From Actinomycetales bacterium (GTDB taxonomy: Bacteria; Actinomycetota; Actinomycetes; Actinomycetales; Dermatophilaceae), in NCBI GenBank assembly GCA_016710645.1, contig JADJVI010000056.1:4581-68580 (forward strand): a stretch of 64,000 nucleotides of DNA, read 5' to 3'. This document shows, one piece after another, positions 25,486 to 34,036 of this stretch. The notes below the pieces were generated by a model, which worked only from the letters and a program-made list of their open reading frames with translations, ran no database searches and was not told where the DNA came from. The position numbers and the translations under genes are program-made. Numbering within the stretch: position 1 is the stretch's first letter; each line of letters begins with the position of its first letter.

Positions 25486-26502
25486 ATGGCCACCATCACC
25501 CGCTACCCCTTCGTCCGACACATCCGTGGCACCGCGACGAGCCACCTTGAGCACCGCGTCGGTGGCGAGGTGCGCCACGCCGGGCCGGGCGCGGCGTTCT
25601 GGTTCCGGCCGCTGCAGGCCGTCATCAGCGAGGTGCCGGTCGACGACCGTGAGCAGGCCGTGCTGGTCCGGGTGCGGACCACCGATCTGCAGGAAGTGTC
25701 GGTGCCGGGCACCGTGACCTATCGGTTTGCCGACCCCACCGCGGCCGCGAGCCGGGTCGACTTCGGCATCGACCTCGGGTCAGGCCGCTGGCGCGAGACC
25801 CCGCTGGAGACCGTCGGCGCGATGATCCACGGCGCGGTCTGGGCGGCGGTCACCGCGGCGGTCGCCGACCTCGACCTGCTCGCGATGCTGCGCCTGGACA
25901 CCGCCGAACTCGGGCAGTCGGTGACCAGCCGTCTCACCGCCGACGGGCGGCTCGCCGCGATCGGCGTCGAGGTCGTCGAGGTGCGCTTCGCGGTGCTGCG
26001 GCCCGACCCGGACGTCGAGCGCGCCCTGCAGACCCCTGCCCGCGAGCTCATCCAGCAGGACGCCGACAAGGCGACCTTCGAGCGGCGTGCGGTGGCCGTC
26101 GAGCGTGAGGCCGCGATCGGCGAGAACGAACTGGCCAACCAGATCGAACTCGCCCGTCGCCAGGAGCAACTCATCGCCCAGAAGGGCGCCAACGCCCGCC
26201 GTAACGCCCAGGAACTCGCCGCCGCCGATGCGATCGCTGCCGAGGCCGAGGCGAGCCGGACGCTTGCCGTGGCCAATGCCAAGGCGGCCGCCGATCGGGC
26301 GGTCGGCCAGGCCGCGGCCGACACCGAGAAGGCGACGTTGGCGGCATACGAGGATGTCTCCCGCGACGTGCTGCTCGCCCTCGCGCTGCGCGAACTCGCC
26401 CAGCACCTGCCCTCGATCGACCAGCTCGTGCTGACCCCCGATGTCATCACTGGCCTGGTCAGCCGACTCGCCCTGCCGGCGCCCGCTTCGACCGAGCGCT
26501 GA
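25486..26502 (+). CDS. SPFH/Band-7 domain protein without membrane anchor (338 aa)
   Basis: SPFH/prohibitin-type domain at residues about 20-180 (VPVDDREQAVLVRVRTTDLQE, FADPTAAASRVDFGIDLGSG), followed by a long Ala/Glu-rich coiled coil (about 185-300) of the stomatin kind. No obvious transmembrane segment at the N-terminus. Start ATG 25486 has CAGGAGGAC upstream. SPFH proteins oligomerise and organise membrane or enzyme assemblies. It is followed closely by an NAD-kinase-like gene and opposed by nrtR; I recall this three-gene grouping from other actinobacteria, which points to NAD(P) metabolism. Confidence 0.8.
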   Translation: MATITRYPFVRHIRGTATSHLEHRVGGEVRHAGPGAAFWFRPLQAVISEVPVDDREQAVLVRVRTTDLQEVSVPGTVTYRFADPTAAASRVDFGIDLGSGRWRETPLETVGAMIHGAVWAAVTAAVADLDLLAMLRLDTAELGQSVTSRLTADGRLAAIGVEVVEVRFAVLRPDPDVERALQTPARELIQQDADKATFERRAVAVEREAAIGENELANQIELARRQEQLIAQKGANARRNAQELAAADAIAAEAEASRTLAVANAKAAADRAVGQAAADTEKATLAAYEDVSRDVLLALALRELAQHLPSIDQLVLTPDVITGLVSRLALPAPASTER

Positions 26503-26542
26503 ACCGCTCGACCCGCCGAACGATAGGAAAGGGAGAAGGAAC

Positions 26543-27433
26543 ATGAGCACCCCCAGGGCCGTCGTGGTCACCCGGGCGACGGAGTATGCCGAGCTGCTGG
26601 CTCGGCACGGGACGCGCGGGCAGGCGGCGTTCTTTCTGCAGACCCGCGGCCGCGCGCTCGACGAGGTGGCGGCACGGCATACCGCGACTGAGGCGGCGTG
26701 CCGGGAGGTGGAGCGCGCGATCCCCGCCGACTGGCGGCGCGCGCAGGTGGAGCGGGAGGAACTGTCGCGGTTCGTCTTCGGGCCCGACGATGTCGTCGTG
26801 GTCCTCGGGCAGGACGGGCTGGTGGCCAACGTCGCGAAGTACCTCGACGGGCAGCCAGTCATCGGGCTGGATCCGACACCGGGCGCCAATGCGGGCGTGC
26901 TCGTGCCACACCCGGCCGCTGCCGCGGGCGACCTGCTGCGGGCGGTCGTCGGCGGGCGTGGGCGGCTGGTCGAGCGGACCATGGTCGCCGCGACGGCCGA
27001 CGACGGGCAGTCGCTGGTCGCGCTCAACGAAGTCTTCGTCGGGCAGCCCGGGCACCAGTCGGCGCGCTACCGGTTGGCCGTCGGCGGGGTGGCCGAGCGG
27101 CAGTCCTCGTCCGGGCTGATCGTCGGCACCGGCACCGGCGCGACCGGCTGGTGCGCCTCGCTGGCGCGGGTGCAGGCGCCCGGGATGCGGCTCCCGAGCC
27201 CGGCCGACCCGGGGTTGGCGTGGTTCGTGCGGGAGCCCTGGCCCTCGCCGACGACGGGTGCGGACCTGGTGGCGGGGTTGTTGTCCGGGGAGGAACGGTT
27301 GGACGTGCGGGTCGAGTCCGACAGCCTGGTGGTCTTCGGGGACGGCATCGAGGCCGATCGACTCACCTTGACGTGGGGCCAAGAACTCTCGGTATGCCGT
27401 GCCCCTCGCGTCCTGCGCACCGTCGCCGGGTAG
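26543..27433 (+). CDS. NAD-kinase-like (ATP-NAD kinase fold) protein (296 aa)
   Basis: Resembles the NAD kinase / diacylglycerol kinase superfamily: VVVLGQDGLVANVAKYLDGQPVIG in place of the usual GGDGT loop, and GLIVGTGTGATGW in place of the second Gly-rich loop. The GGDG motif is altered to GQDG, so activity or substrate may differ from NadK; annotated relatives are called sugar kinases. ATG 26543 follows GGGAGAAGGA. The gene is 40 bases after the SPFH gene, so both are one operon, opposite nrtR. Confidence 0.7.
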   Translation: MSTPRAVVVTRATEYAELLARHGTRGQAAFFLQTRGRALDEVAARHTATEAACREVERAIPADWRRAQVEREELSRFVFGPDDVVVVLGQDGLVANVAKYLDGQPVIGLDPTPGANAGVLVPHPAAAAGDLLRAVVGGRGRLVERTMVAATADDGQSLVALNEVFVGQPGHQSARYRLAVGGVAERQSSSGLIVGTGTGATGWCASLARVQAPGMRLPSPADPGLAWFVREPWPSPTTGADLVAGLLSGEERLDVRVESDSLVVFGDGIEADRLTLTWGQELSVCRAPRVLRTVAG

Positions 27434-27571
27434 CCGGCACGGCATACGTGGCGGAGATCCCCACCAAAGGGCGTCGAGATAGCAGGGCGTCGTCGGCCGG
27501 CAGGCCCGAGGCGGACAGCTCGCGGACTACTTTTCGCGCAGTTTCTACGCTACTTTTCGCGCCTCTCCCAC

Positions 27572-27724
27572 CTACTCGCTGGTCCCCACGGCTGCAGGCG
27601 CGTGCCATGCATGATCCTCACGTGGCTCGGCCTCGGCGAACAGACGCACGGCATTCTCGGTTGACGGGGCGACCTGCTCCTGGGCACCCGCGACCAACAT
27701 CGCCTCAACGGCGGCCTGACCCAT
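27572..27724 (-). pseudogene. Truncated HEPN-like partner of the nucleotidyltransferase (50 codons)
   Basis: A short reading frame beginning MGQAAVEAMLVAGAQEQVAP and continuing STENAVRLFAEAEPRE resembles the N-terminus of HEPN-domain proteins of the SAV_6107 type, normally about 150 residues, but a TAG at 27572-27574 ends it after 50. It starts 11 bases beyond the stop of the HTH-nucleotidyltransferase gene, where the HEPN partner normally sits. No RX4-6H catalytic motif survives. Confidence 0.45.
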
Positions 27725-27735
27725 GGTCCATCAGG

Positions 27736-28326
27736 TCACGAGGCGTCACCACCAATCAAGGCGACCATCGGGCGTGAGGTCACCGTCACCTTAAACGGAT
27801 CGGCGTCTGCGGCGTCCCAGGTCTGTGGACGAACCCGCCGAATTGAGACCTCTCGACCGAGGCGTCCAGTGGCGACATCAGCCACGTCATCCAGAGCATC
27901 CGGGTCCGCTGTGCCCACCACCAGCACGTCGATGTCGTCTGGGACCGGGCCGGGCTGCTGGGCATAGCGGGCCGCCCACGACCCGTAGATCCACGCCTGC
28001 CGAATCCCCGACACGTCGGCCAGCAGCTCGCTCAACACAGGCACCGGACCGAATGTCACTGCCATCAATGCCGCCAACGGCCCAAAGACCGGACTCTCGG
28101 TTTCGGCACGCACCAACCGTTGGTTGCCGCGGCGGACCTCCCGCACCAGCCCTGCCTGCGCCAACCGGTCAACCTCGCGCATCACGGTTGGCCCCGACAC
28201 ACCCACCGCCCGGGCGATCTCGACGAGGGAGAACTCGCGCTCGGGGTGAAGCATGATCCACGCGACGATGTCTCCTTGCGCCCGCGACCGCAGCAACGGC
28301 AGCAGCAGCGGAGACCCTTCTTTCAT
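27736..28326 (-). CDS. Winged-helix / MNT-type nucleotidyltransferase, antitoxin-like (196 aa)
   Basis: N-terminal ArsR/MarR-like winged helix (FSLVEIARAVGVSGPTVMREV) joined to a minimal nucleotidyltransferase domain with GSWAARYAQQPG and the metal-binding DDIDVLVVG. MNT domains of this type act as antitoxins that AMPylate or mask HEPN RNases; the HTH suggests autoregulation. The HEPN partner downstream is truncated. The upstream region has an inverted TTTCAT...ATGAAA element overlapping the start codon. Confidence 0.75.
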   Translation of the reverse strand: MKEGSPLLLPLLRSRAQGDIVAWIMLHPEREFSLVEIARAVGVSGPTVMREVDRLAQAGLVREVRRGNQRLVRAETESPVFGPLAALMAVTFGPVPVLSELLADVSGIRQAWIYGSWAARYAQQPGPVPDDIDVLVVGTADPDALDDVADVATGRLGREVSIRRVRPQTWDAADADPFKVTVTSRPMVALIGGDAS

Positions 28327-28356
28327 AAAAGCGACAGTAGCATCGACTTCATGAAA
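28321..28356. promoter_or_regulatory. Possible autoregulatory inverted repeat at the nucleotidyltransferase start
   Basis: TTTCAT (28321-28326, including the start codon) and ATGAAA (28351-28356) are inverted around an AT-richer core. The spacing suits binding by the gene's own winged-helix domain. Only six bases per arm match, so this is tentative. Confidence 0.3.
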
Positions 28357-28417
28357 GGAGGCTGGAACGAGAGAGACAGGCCGAAGGCGGGCCCCATCGG
28401 ACGCGCGAGGAACGAAG

Positions 28418-28490
28418 CGCGCCCGAAGGGATTCGAACCCCTAACCTTCTGATCCGTAGTCAGATGCTCTATCCGTTGAGCTACGGGCGC
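28418..28490 (-). tRNA. tRNA-Arg (anticodon ACG)
   Basis: On the minus strand the sequence folds as a cloverleaf: acceptor GCGCCCG paired with CGGGCGC, D-arm AGCTCAACGGATAGAGC, anticodon stem TCTGA / TCAGA with loop CTACGGA (anticodon ACG), T-arm GGGGTTCGAATCCC. No CCA is encoded. Confidence 0.95.
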
Positions 28491-28846
28491 TGGTCATCTC
28501 GCCGACCCACGAAGGGGAGGCGCGACGAGGAGCAAGACTAACGGCATACCGGGGCTGGGAGGAAATCGAATCCGCGGTCACCCAGCCCTCACACGACACT
28601 CCACCGCCACCCCCGGTATGCCGTCCGCTCACCTGGGCGGACGGCATACCGAGGGCTTGTGAGGGGACTCACCAGGCCGGGACCTCCGCCCGGTTACGGG
28701 CCCTAGGCCCCCCGGGATAGCGTGGAGTCGACCGAGACGTCTGGCACGTCTCTCGGGCGGCGTTCCGTCCGTCCCAAGCGTTGCCGGGCCCTCGACCACC
28801 GCAACCGAACGCGTCCCGCTGGACGCAGGAAAGGGACGAAGAGCCG
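28491..28846. other. 356-base gene-free stretch before pckG
   Basis: Holds one single motif copy (28541), the motif hairpin at 28614-28651, and the leader of pckG. Two short repeats of GACGTCTGGCACGTCTC type lie at about 28735-28756. No open frame with a convincing start was found, and no clear promoter boxes. Confidence 0.5.
28614..28651. terminator. 15-bp inverted motif pair
   Basis: Arms 28614-28628 and 28637-28651 are perfect complements with an eight-base loop; each arm has one exact motif copy followed by CCGC. It lies between the minus-strand tRNA-Arg and plus-strand pckG, so it does not end either gene directly. Confidence 0.55.
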
Positions 28847-30643
28847 ATGAGCACGACGCACAAGGCCTTGGCCGCCTGGGTCGAGGAGGTCGCCGCGCTG
28901 ACGACCCCCGACAAGATCCACTGGGTCACGGGGACTCCGGAGGAGATCGACGCGCTGGCTCAGGAACTCGTCGCCGCGGGGACCTTCACGCGCCTCAACG
29001 ACGAGAAGAAGCCCAACTCCTACTACTGCGCCTCCAGCCCGAGCGACGTCGCTCGCGTCGAGGACCGCACCTTCATCAACTCCGAGAAGGAGGAGGACGC
29101 CGGCCCGACCAACCACTGGAAGGCCCCGGCCGAGATGAAGGAGATCATGCGCGGGCTGTATGCCGGCTGCATGAAGGGCCGCACGATGTACGTCATCCCG
29201 TTCGTCATGGGCCACCTTGAGGCGGACGTGCCGATGTACGGCGTCGAGCTGTCCGACTCCGCCTACGTCGTCATCAACATGAACATCATGGCCCGCATCG
29301 GTGCGCCGGTCCTGGCTCAGATGGAGCGCGATCAGGCCGACTTCGTCCAGGGTCTGCACTCGGTCGGCGCCCCGCTCGAGCCCGGCCAGGAAGACGTGGC
29401 GTGGCCGTGCAGCGACACGAAGTACATCACCCACTACCCCGAGACCCGCGAGATCTGGTCTTACGGTTCGGGTTACGGCGGCAACGCCCTGCTGGGCAAG
29501 AAGTGCTACTCGCTGCGCATCGCCTCCGCGATGGCCCGCGACGAGGGCTGGATGGCCGAGCACATGCTCATCCTCAAGCTCACCTCGCCCGAGGGTGTCG
29601 TCAAGTACATCGCCGGCGCCTTCCCGTCGGCCTGTGGCAAGACCAACCTCGCCATGCTCGAGCCCGCCATCGCCGGCTGGAAGGCCGAGATGATCGGTGA
29701 CGACATCGCGTGGATGCGCTTCGGTGAAGACGGCCGCCTGTATGCCGTCAACCCCGAGTTCGGTCTCTTCGGCGTTGCCCCCGGCACCGGCATGAGCACC
29801 AACCCGATGGCCATGCGCACCATCGAGAAGGGCAACTCGATCTTCACCAACGTGGCCCTCACCGATGACGGCGACGTGTGGTGGGAGGGCATGACCAAGG
29901 AGAAGCCCGCGCACCTGACCGACTGGAAGGGCAAGAGCTGGACGCCCGACAACGGCGAGCTCTCCTCGCACCCAAACAGCCGCTTCACGACGCCGGCCTC
30001 GCAGTGCCCGATGCTGGCCGAGGAGTACAACAACCCCAACGGTGTGCCGATCGACGCGATCCTCTTCGGTGGTCGTCGCGCCACGACCGTCCCGCTGGTC
30101 TACGAATCGCGCAACTGGACCCACGGCACCTTCGTCGGCGCCACGCTCTCGTCCGAGACGACGGCCGCGGCTGTCGGCGCGGTCGGTGTCGTGCGCCGCG
30201 ACCCGATGGCCATGCTGCCGTTCATCGGCTACCACGCCGGTGACTACATGAACCACTGGCTCGAGATCGGCAAGCAGCACGACGAGTCCAAGCTGCCCAA
30301 GATCTACCAGGTCAACTGGTTCCGCAAGGACGCCGACGGTCACTGGCTGTGGCCCGGATTTGGCGACAACGCCCGCGTCCTCAAGTGGATCGTCGAGCGC
30401 CTCGAAGGCAAGGTCGACGCCATCGAGACCCCGGTCGGCCTCGTCCCGCGTCCGGAGGACATCGACACCACCGGCCTGGACATGGCCGACGACGATGTCG
30501 TCAAGGCCCTCAAGGTCGACGTCGAGGACTGGCGCAAGGAGCTGCCGATGATCGAGGAGTGGTTCGCCAAGTTCGGCGACAAGCTCCCGGCCGCTCTGCA
30601 GGCCGAGCTCGACGGCTTGAAAGCCCGCCTCGCGGACGCCTGA
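28847..30643 (+). CDS. pckG: Phosphoenolpyruvate carboxykinase, GTP type (598 aa)
   Basis: Converts oxaloacetate plus GTP to PEP. Family motifs are all present: NSYYCASSPSDVARVEDRTFI near the start, KKCYSLRIASAMARDEGW, the P-loop-like FPSACGKTNLAML with the reactive Cys, MIGDDIAWM metal site, RRATTVPLVYE guanine-side loop and NWFRKDADGHWLWPGFGDN. Length is exactly typical (about 600). ATG 28847 is preceded by AAGGGACGAAGAG. It has moderate codon bias and contains no exact copy of the dispersed motif, only a one-mismatch copy near 29740. Two hairpins follow the stop. Confidence 0.97.
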   Translation: MSTTHKALAAWVEEVAALTTPDKIHWVTGTPEEIDALAQELVAAGTFTRLNDEKKPNSYYCASSPSDVARVEDRTFINSEKEEDAGPTNHWKAPAEMKEIMRGLYAGCMKGRTMYVIPFVMGHLEADVPMYGVELSDSAYVVINMNIMARIGAPVLAQMERDQADFVQGLHSVGAPLEPGQEDVAWPCSDTKYITHYPETREIWSYGSGYGGNALLGKKCYSLRIASAMARDEGWMAEHMLILKLTSPEGVVKYIAGAFPSACGKTNLAMLEPAIAGWKAEMIGDDIAWMRFGEDGRLYAVNPEFGLFGVAPGTGMSTNPMAMRTIEKGNSIFTNVALTDDGDVWWEGMTKEKPAHLTDWKGKSWTPDNGELSSHPNSRFTTPASQCPMLAEEYNNPNGVPIDAILFGGRRATTVPLVYESRNWTHGTFVGATLSSETTAAAVGAVGVVRRDPMAMLPFIGYHAGDYMNHWLEIGKQHDESKLPKIYQVNWFRKDADGHWLWPGFGDNARVLKWIVERLEGKVDAIETPVGLVPRPEDIDTTGLDMADDDVVKALKVDVEDWRKELPMIEEWFAKFGDKLPAALQAELDGLKARLADA

Positions 30644-30655
30644 TCGTTTTAGCAG

Positions 30656-30689
30656 GAAGGGGGCTGCGGCGTATGCCGTGGCCCCCTTC
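30656..30689 (+). terminator. Hairpin directly after pckG
   Basis: Nine-base arms GAAGGGGGC / GCCCCCTTC (30656-30664, 30681-30689) frame a loop that contains a near-copy of the dispersed motif. A T-rich stretch (GTTTTAG) precedes rather than follows it. Confidence 0.6.
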
Positions 30690-30704
30690 TCGTTGCCTCG
30701 TCAT

Positions 30705-30753
30705 GTGACGCGGATGGCCCCTTCCGGTGTCGCGAAGGGGCCATCTGCGTCAC
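30705..30753. terminator. 20-bp hairpin between pckG and the membrane protein gene
   Basis: Arms 30705-30724 and 30734-30753 pair with one mismatch and a nine-base loop. It lies between two convergent genes and could end transcription from both. Confidence 0.7.
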
Positions 30754-30790
30754 GTCGCGAACAACAACAGCGTCCGGTATGCCGTGCCAC

Positions 30791-31357
30791 TCACCTCCCA
30801 GGGCCACCCACCCCAGGGGCGCCTTGGCTGGGGTCAAACCCGGGCGGTAGCTGACCCGGCTGGCCGGACCCTCGCCCCTGACGCGTTTGACCTTGCTGAC
30901 CAGGCTGACCAGGGATCCCACCCTGGCCAGGCCCGAACCCGCCGCGTCCGCCGCCACGCTGGTCGGTCGGCGCCGAGATGCCATTCGGGGTCGCCGCAGC
31001 CGCAGCGACCGATCCGATCGAGGACACCCCAAGGACCACAGCGGCCGCTATCGCCGTCGTGCGCCCAGACCACCGCGACCGGACGGCTGACTCTGCCGTC
31101 GAGAGATCAGGCACCGTAGCGGCCGGAGACCCAGGCGCGGCACCGAGCGAGGCAGTGGGCGCAGCAGCGGGCGCGGCCGGCGTCTCGGTAGCGACCGGCT
31201 CACCAGCAAACGGCTCGAAAACGCCAGCCCCACCGTCAACACCCGCCTGCGACTCAGGAACGGAACCACCCGCTGCGGGGAACTGGGCTTCGGGAAGGTG
31301 CGCCACGGCATACCTCTCAGGGGGTGAAGGCGACAACAGACCAGGCGACACCTTCAT
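30791..31357 (-). CDS. Small membrane protein with a Gly/Gln/Pro-rich external tail (188 aa)
   Basis: Ala/Pro-rich cytoplasmic part, one membrane helix (TTAIAAAVVLGVSSIGSVAAAAA), then a Gly-rich tail (GGGRGGFGPGQGGIPGQPG and similar). ATG 31357 has AGGGAGGG upstream, which fixes the start. It is divergent from a two-component system and ends at a strong bidirectional hairpin. The tail composition resembles the Gly-rich loop in the glycosyltransferase further on. It may be a target or sensor partner of the regulator (inference). Confidence 0.65.
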   Translation of the reverse strand: MKVSPGLLSPSPPERYAVAHLPEAQFPAAGGSVPESQAGVDGGAGVFEPFAGEPVATETPAAPAAAPTASLGAAPGSPAATVPDLSTAESAVRSRWSGRTTAIAAAVVLGVSSIGSVAAAAATPNGISAPTDQRGGGRGGFGPGQGGIPGQPGQQGQTRQGRGSGQPGQLPPGFDPSQGAPGVGGPGR

Positions 31358-31481
31358 CGCCCTCCCTGTGACGACGCTGTGCCGACCCTGATGCGCGGCC
31401 ATGATCTGCGACGATGGCTTCACAGGAAACCCACAGCTAAGCCACATCAAGCGGACAACGCGCACCGAGAGAGTCGGCACC

Positions 31482-32237
31482 ATGAACCTGAACTCGGCCA
31501 ACCCAGCCACCTCGGTCAAGCCGCAGAAGCTCGAGCGCCCCGACGGCACTCCCCCGCGGGTGCTCGTCGTCGACGACGAGCACAACCTCACCGAGCTGCT
31601 GAGCATGGCGCTGCGCTACGAGGGCTGGGAGGTGCGCGCCGCCGGCAGTGGCATGGCGGCCGTGCGCGCGGCCCGCGAGTTCGAGCCCGACGCGGTCGCG
31701 CTCGACATGATGCTGCCCGACATGGACGGCCTCGAAGTGCTGCGCCGGATGCGCGAGCACAACGACCGCATCCCGGTCCTGTTCCTCACTGCCCGCGACG
31801 CCGTCGAGGACCGCATCGCCGGCCTCACCGCGGGCGGCGACGACTACGTCACCAAGCCGTTCAGCCTCGAAGAGGTCGTCGCCCGGCTGCGCGCCCTGAT
31901 GCGCCGCACCGTGCTCGTCGCGCAGGAGGAGGACGACTCGATGCTCGTGGTCGGTGACCTCACCCTCGACGAGGACTCGCACGAGGTCACCCGCGGCGGC
32001 GAGGCGATCCAGCTCACGGCGACCGAGTTCGAGCTGCTGCGCTACCTCATGCGCAACCCCAAGCGGGTGCTCTCCAAGGCCCAGATCCTCGATCGAGTCT
32101 GGAACTACGACTTCGGCGGCCAGGCCAATGTCGTCGAGCTCTACATCTCCTACCTGCGCAAGAAGATCGACGCCGGCCGCGACCCGATGATCCACACCAT
32201 GCGCGGGGTCGGTTACGTCCTCAAGCCGGCTTCCTGA
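31482..32237 (+). CDS. OmpR-family response regulator (251 aa)
   Basis: Receiver domain with VVDDEHNLTELL, phospho-acceptor Asp75 in ALDMMLPDMDG, and TKPFSLEE; DNA-binding winged helix with LTATEFELLRYLMRNPKRVLSK and the recognition helix NVVELYISYLRKKID. Very similar in plan to TrcR/MprA-type regulators of actinobacteria. An extra 25-residue N-terminal tail precedes the receiver. ATG 31482 has GAGAGAG upstream. The kinase gene follows one base after its stop. Confidence 0.9.
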   Translation: MNLNSANPATSVKPQKLERPDGTPPRVLVVDDEHNLTELLSMALRYEGWEVRAAGSGMAAVRAAREFEPDAVALDMMLPDMDGLEVLRRMREHNDRIPVLFLTARDAVEDRIAGLTAGGDDYVTKPFSLEEVVARLRALMRRTVLVAQEEDDSMLVVGDLTLDEDSHEVTRGGEAIQLTATEFELLRYLMRNPKRVLSKAQILDRVWNYDFGGQANVVELYISYLRKKIDAGRDPMIHTMRGVGYVLKPAS

Positions 32238-32238
32238 C

Positions 32239-33846
32239 GTGTCGGTTTCACCAGCATCCGGTATGCCGTCCGGCACCGCGGGGACCCCCGATGCGCCGTC
32301 CGCCACCGCGGTGGCAACGGGTGCCCCGGGTATGCCGTCCGGCGCCTCGGGCGACTCCGGCTGGTCCCCTGCCGAGGGCGGATCGTGGCGCCGCCCGGCC
32401 TCGTGGTCGCTGCGCGCCAAGCTCGTGGCGTCGATGCTGGCTCTGTTCACCGTCATCACCCTCATCTCCAGCGCCGCATCGGTCGTGTCGCTCAACCGCT
32501 TCCTCACCGGGCAGCTCGACGACCAGTTGCGCACCTCCATGCGGGCGCTGCCCCCCGGCCTCGGCGGCACCAACCAGACGCCGGACCACCGGGACGACGG
32601 CCGCGGGCCGGGTGACGAAGGGTTCATCGTCGCCGTCGTCAATGGCGTGCAATGGACCCGCCCCCGCGACACCATCACGACCGACCAGGTCGCCGTCCTG
32701 GAGTCGGCCGGCCTGGGCAAGGAGCCTCAGGATCTCGAGCTCGGCGGCGACCTCGGGCTGTATCGGGTGCTGGCCAGCTCGCCCAGCCCCAGCACGGTCG
32801 TCTACGTCGGCTTGCCGAAGTCACGCCAGGACAACGCCATCGGCAACGCCCTGCGCACCGCGGTGCTGGCAACGCTCGCCGGCTTGGTCGCCATGGCGGC
32901 CGGCGGACTGTGGCTGGTCAAGCGCAATCTGCGCCCGCTCACCCGCGTCGCCGCGACGGCGACCAGCGTCTCCAAATTGCACCTGTCCTCCGGCCAGGTG
33001 GCGCTCGCCGAACGCGTCGCACCCGAGGACACCGACCCGCATACCGAGGTCGGCAAGGTGGGCCTAGCCCTCAACGAGCTGCTCGACCATGTCGACGACG
33101 CCCTCAACGCCCGACACGAGAGCGAGCAGCGGGTGCGCCAGTTCGTCGCCGACGCGTCGCACGAGCTGCGCACTCCGTTGGCGTCTATCCGGGGGTACGC
33201 CGAGCTGACCAAGCGCGAGCGAGAGCCGGTGCCGGCGTCGGTCGTGCATGCCCTGGGCCGCGTCGAGTCCGAGGCGACCCGAATGTCGAGCCTGGTCGAG
33301 GACCTGCTCTTGCTCGCTCGTCTGGATGCCGGTCGACCGCTGGACACGGCCTCGGTCGACCTCACCGAAATCGCGATCAACGCGGTCAGCGACGCGCACG
33401 CCGCCTCCCCGGAGCACAAGTGGCGATTGGAGTTGCCCGATGAGCCGGTGATCGTCCAGGGCGACGGGCAACGGCTGCACCAGATCCTCGCCAACTTGCT
33501 GGCCAACGCCCGGGTCCACACGGTGCCCGGCACGACGGTGCTCACATCGATCACCCGCGAGCCGGGCAGGGTGCGGCTCAGCGTCCACGACGACGGTCCC
33601 GGCGTGCCGGCCGAGCTGCAGAAGAGCGTCTTCCAACGCTTCGCCCGAGGCGACTCGTCACGCAACCGCGCGGCGGGCAGCACTGGGCTGGGGTTGTCGA
33701 TCGTGGCCGCCGTTGCGGGGGCTCATGGGGGCACTGTCGAGCTGACCAGCAAGCCGTCCGACACGACCTTCTCGGTCGTTCTGCCGGACCTCGCCGGGCC
33801 CGCTGCGGTGCCGGCACCCACAACGGCTCACCGCGCCACCCCCTGA
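32239..33846 (+). CDS. Sensor histidine kinase, TrcS-like (535 aa)
   Basis: Two membrane helices (about residues 62-85 and 202-225) bracket an extracytoplasmic sensor region; HAMP; H-box ASHELRTPLASIRGYAEL with His near 308; N-box LANLLANARVHT; D-box HDDGPGVP; G-box STGLGLSIVAAV. A Ser/Pro/Gly-rich N-terminal cytoplasmic tail has two exact motif copies translated as GMPSG. Start GTG 32239 is directly after the regulator's stop. The signal is unknown. The downstream glycosyltransferase is a possible target. Confidence 0.9.
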   Translation: MSVSPASGMPSGTAGTPDAPSATAVATGAPGMPSGASGDSGWSPAEGGSWRRPASWSLRAKLVASMLALFTVITLISSAASVVSLNRFLTGQLDDQLRTSMRALPPGLGGTNQTPDHRDDGRGPGDEGFIVAVVNGVQWTRPRDTITTDQVAVLESAGLGKEPQDLELGGDLGLYRVLASSPSPSTVVYVGLPKSRQDNAIGNALRTAVLATLAGLVAMAAGGLWLVKRNLRPLTRVAATATSVSKLHLSSGQVALAERVAPEDTDPHTEVGKVGLALNELLDHVDDALNARHESEQRVRQFVADASHELRTPLASIRGYAELTKREREPVPASVVHALGRVESEATRMSSLVEDLLLLARLDAGRPLDTASVDLTEIAINAVSDAHAASPEHKWRLELPDEPVIVQGDGQRLHQILANLLANARVHTVPGTTVLTSITREPGRVRLSVHDDGPGVPAELQKSVFQRFARGDSSRNRAAGSTGLGLSIVAAVAGAHGGTVELTSKPSDTTFSVVLPDLAGPAAVPAPTTAHRATP

Positions 33847-33891
33847 CTCGCTGAACCCTGACCCCCTGTTCGTCCGGCTGCCCCGCGGCAG

Positions 33892-33955
33892 GGGATCGCG
33901 ATCACCTCACCTGGGTCGCGCTATAGCGGTACCCAAGTCAACAGATCGCGATCCC
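33892..33955. promoter_or_regulatory. Nested inverted repeats upstream of the GT39 gene
   Basis: Outer arms GGGATCGCGAT (33892-33902) and ATCGCGATCCC (33945-33955) are perfect complements. Inside lie TGGGT/ACCCA and the palindrome CGCTATAGCG (about 33919-33928). Position after the kinase stop and before the glycosyltransferase start fits an operator or terminator. Confidence 0.45.
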
Positions 33956-34036
33956 GAAAGCCAACTCGCGCAGCTCACTGAGCACTGCTGGATCCCTCAA
34001 AGCTGGCTCACAGTCAGCGCCGCGAACCTCGAAGGC

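Noticed and set aside
28703..30343. 546-residue open frame on the minus strand over pckG
   Set aside because: It is the shadow of a highly conserved gene. High GC leaves the opposite strand open; the protein is His/Arg/Val-rich and matches nothing.
33892..33955. HIP1-like GCGATCGC repeats
   Set aside because: The related palindrome occurs in one paired element here and is not dispersed like the GGTATGCCGT motif.
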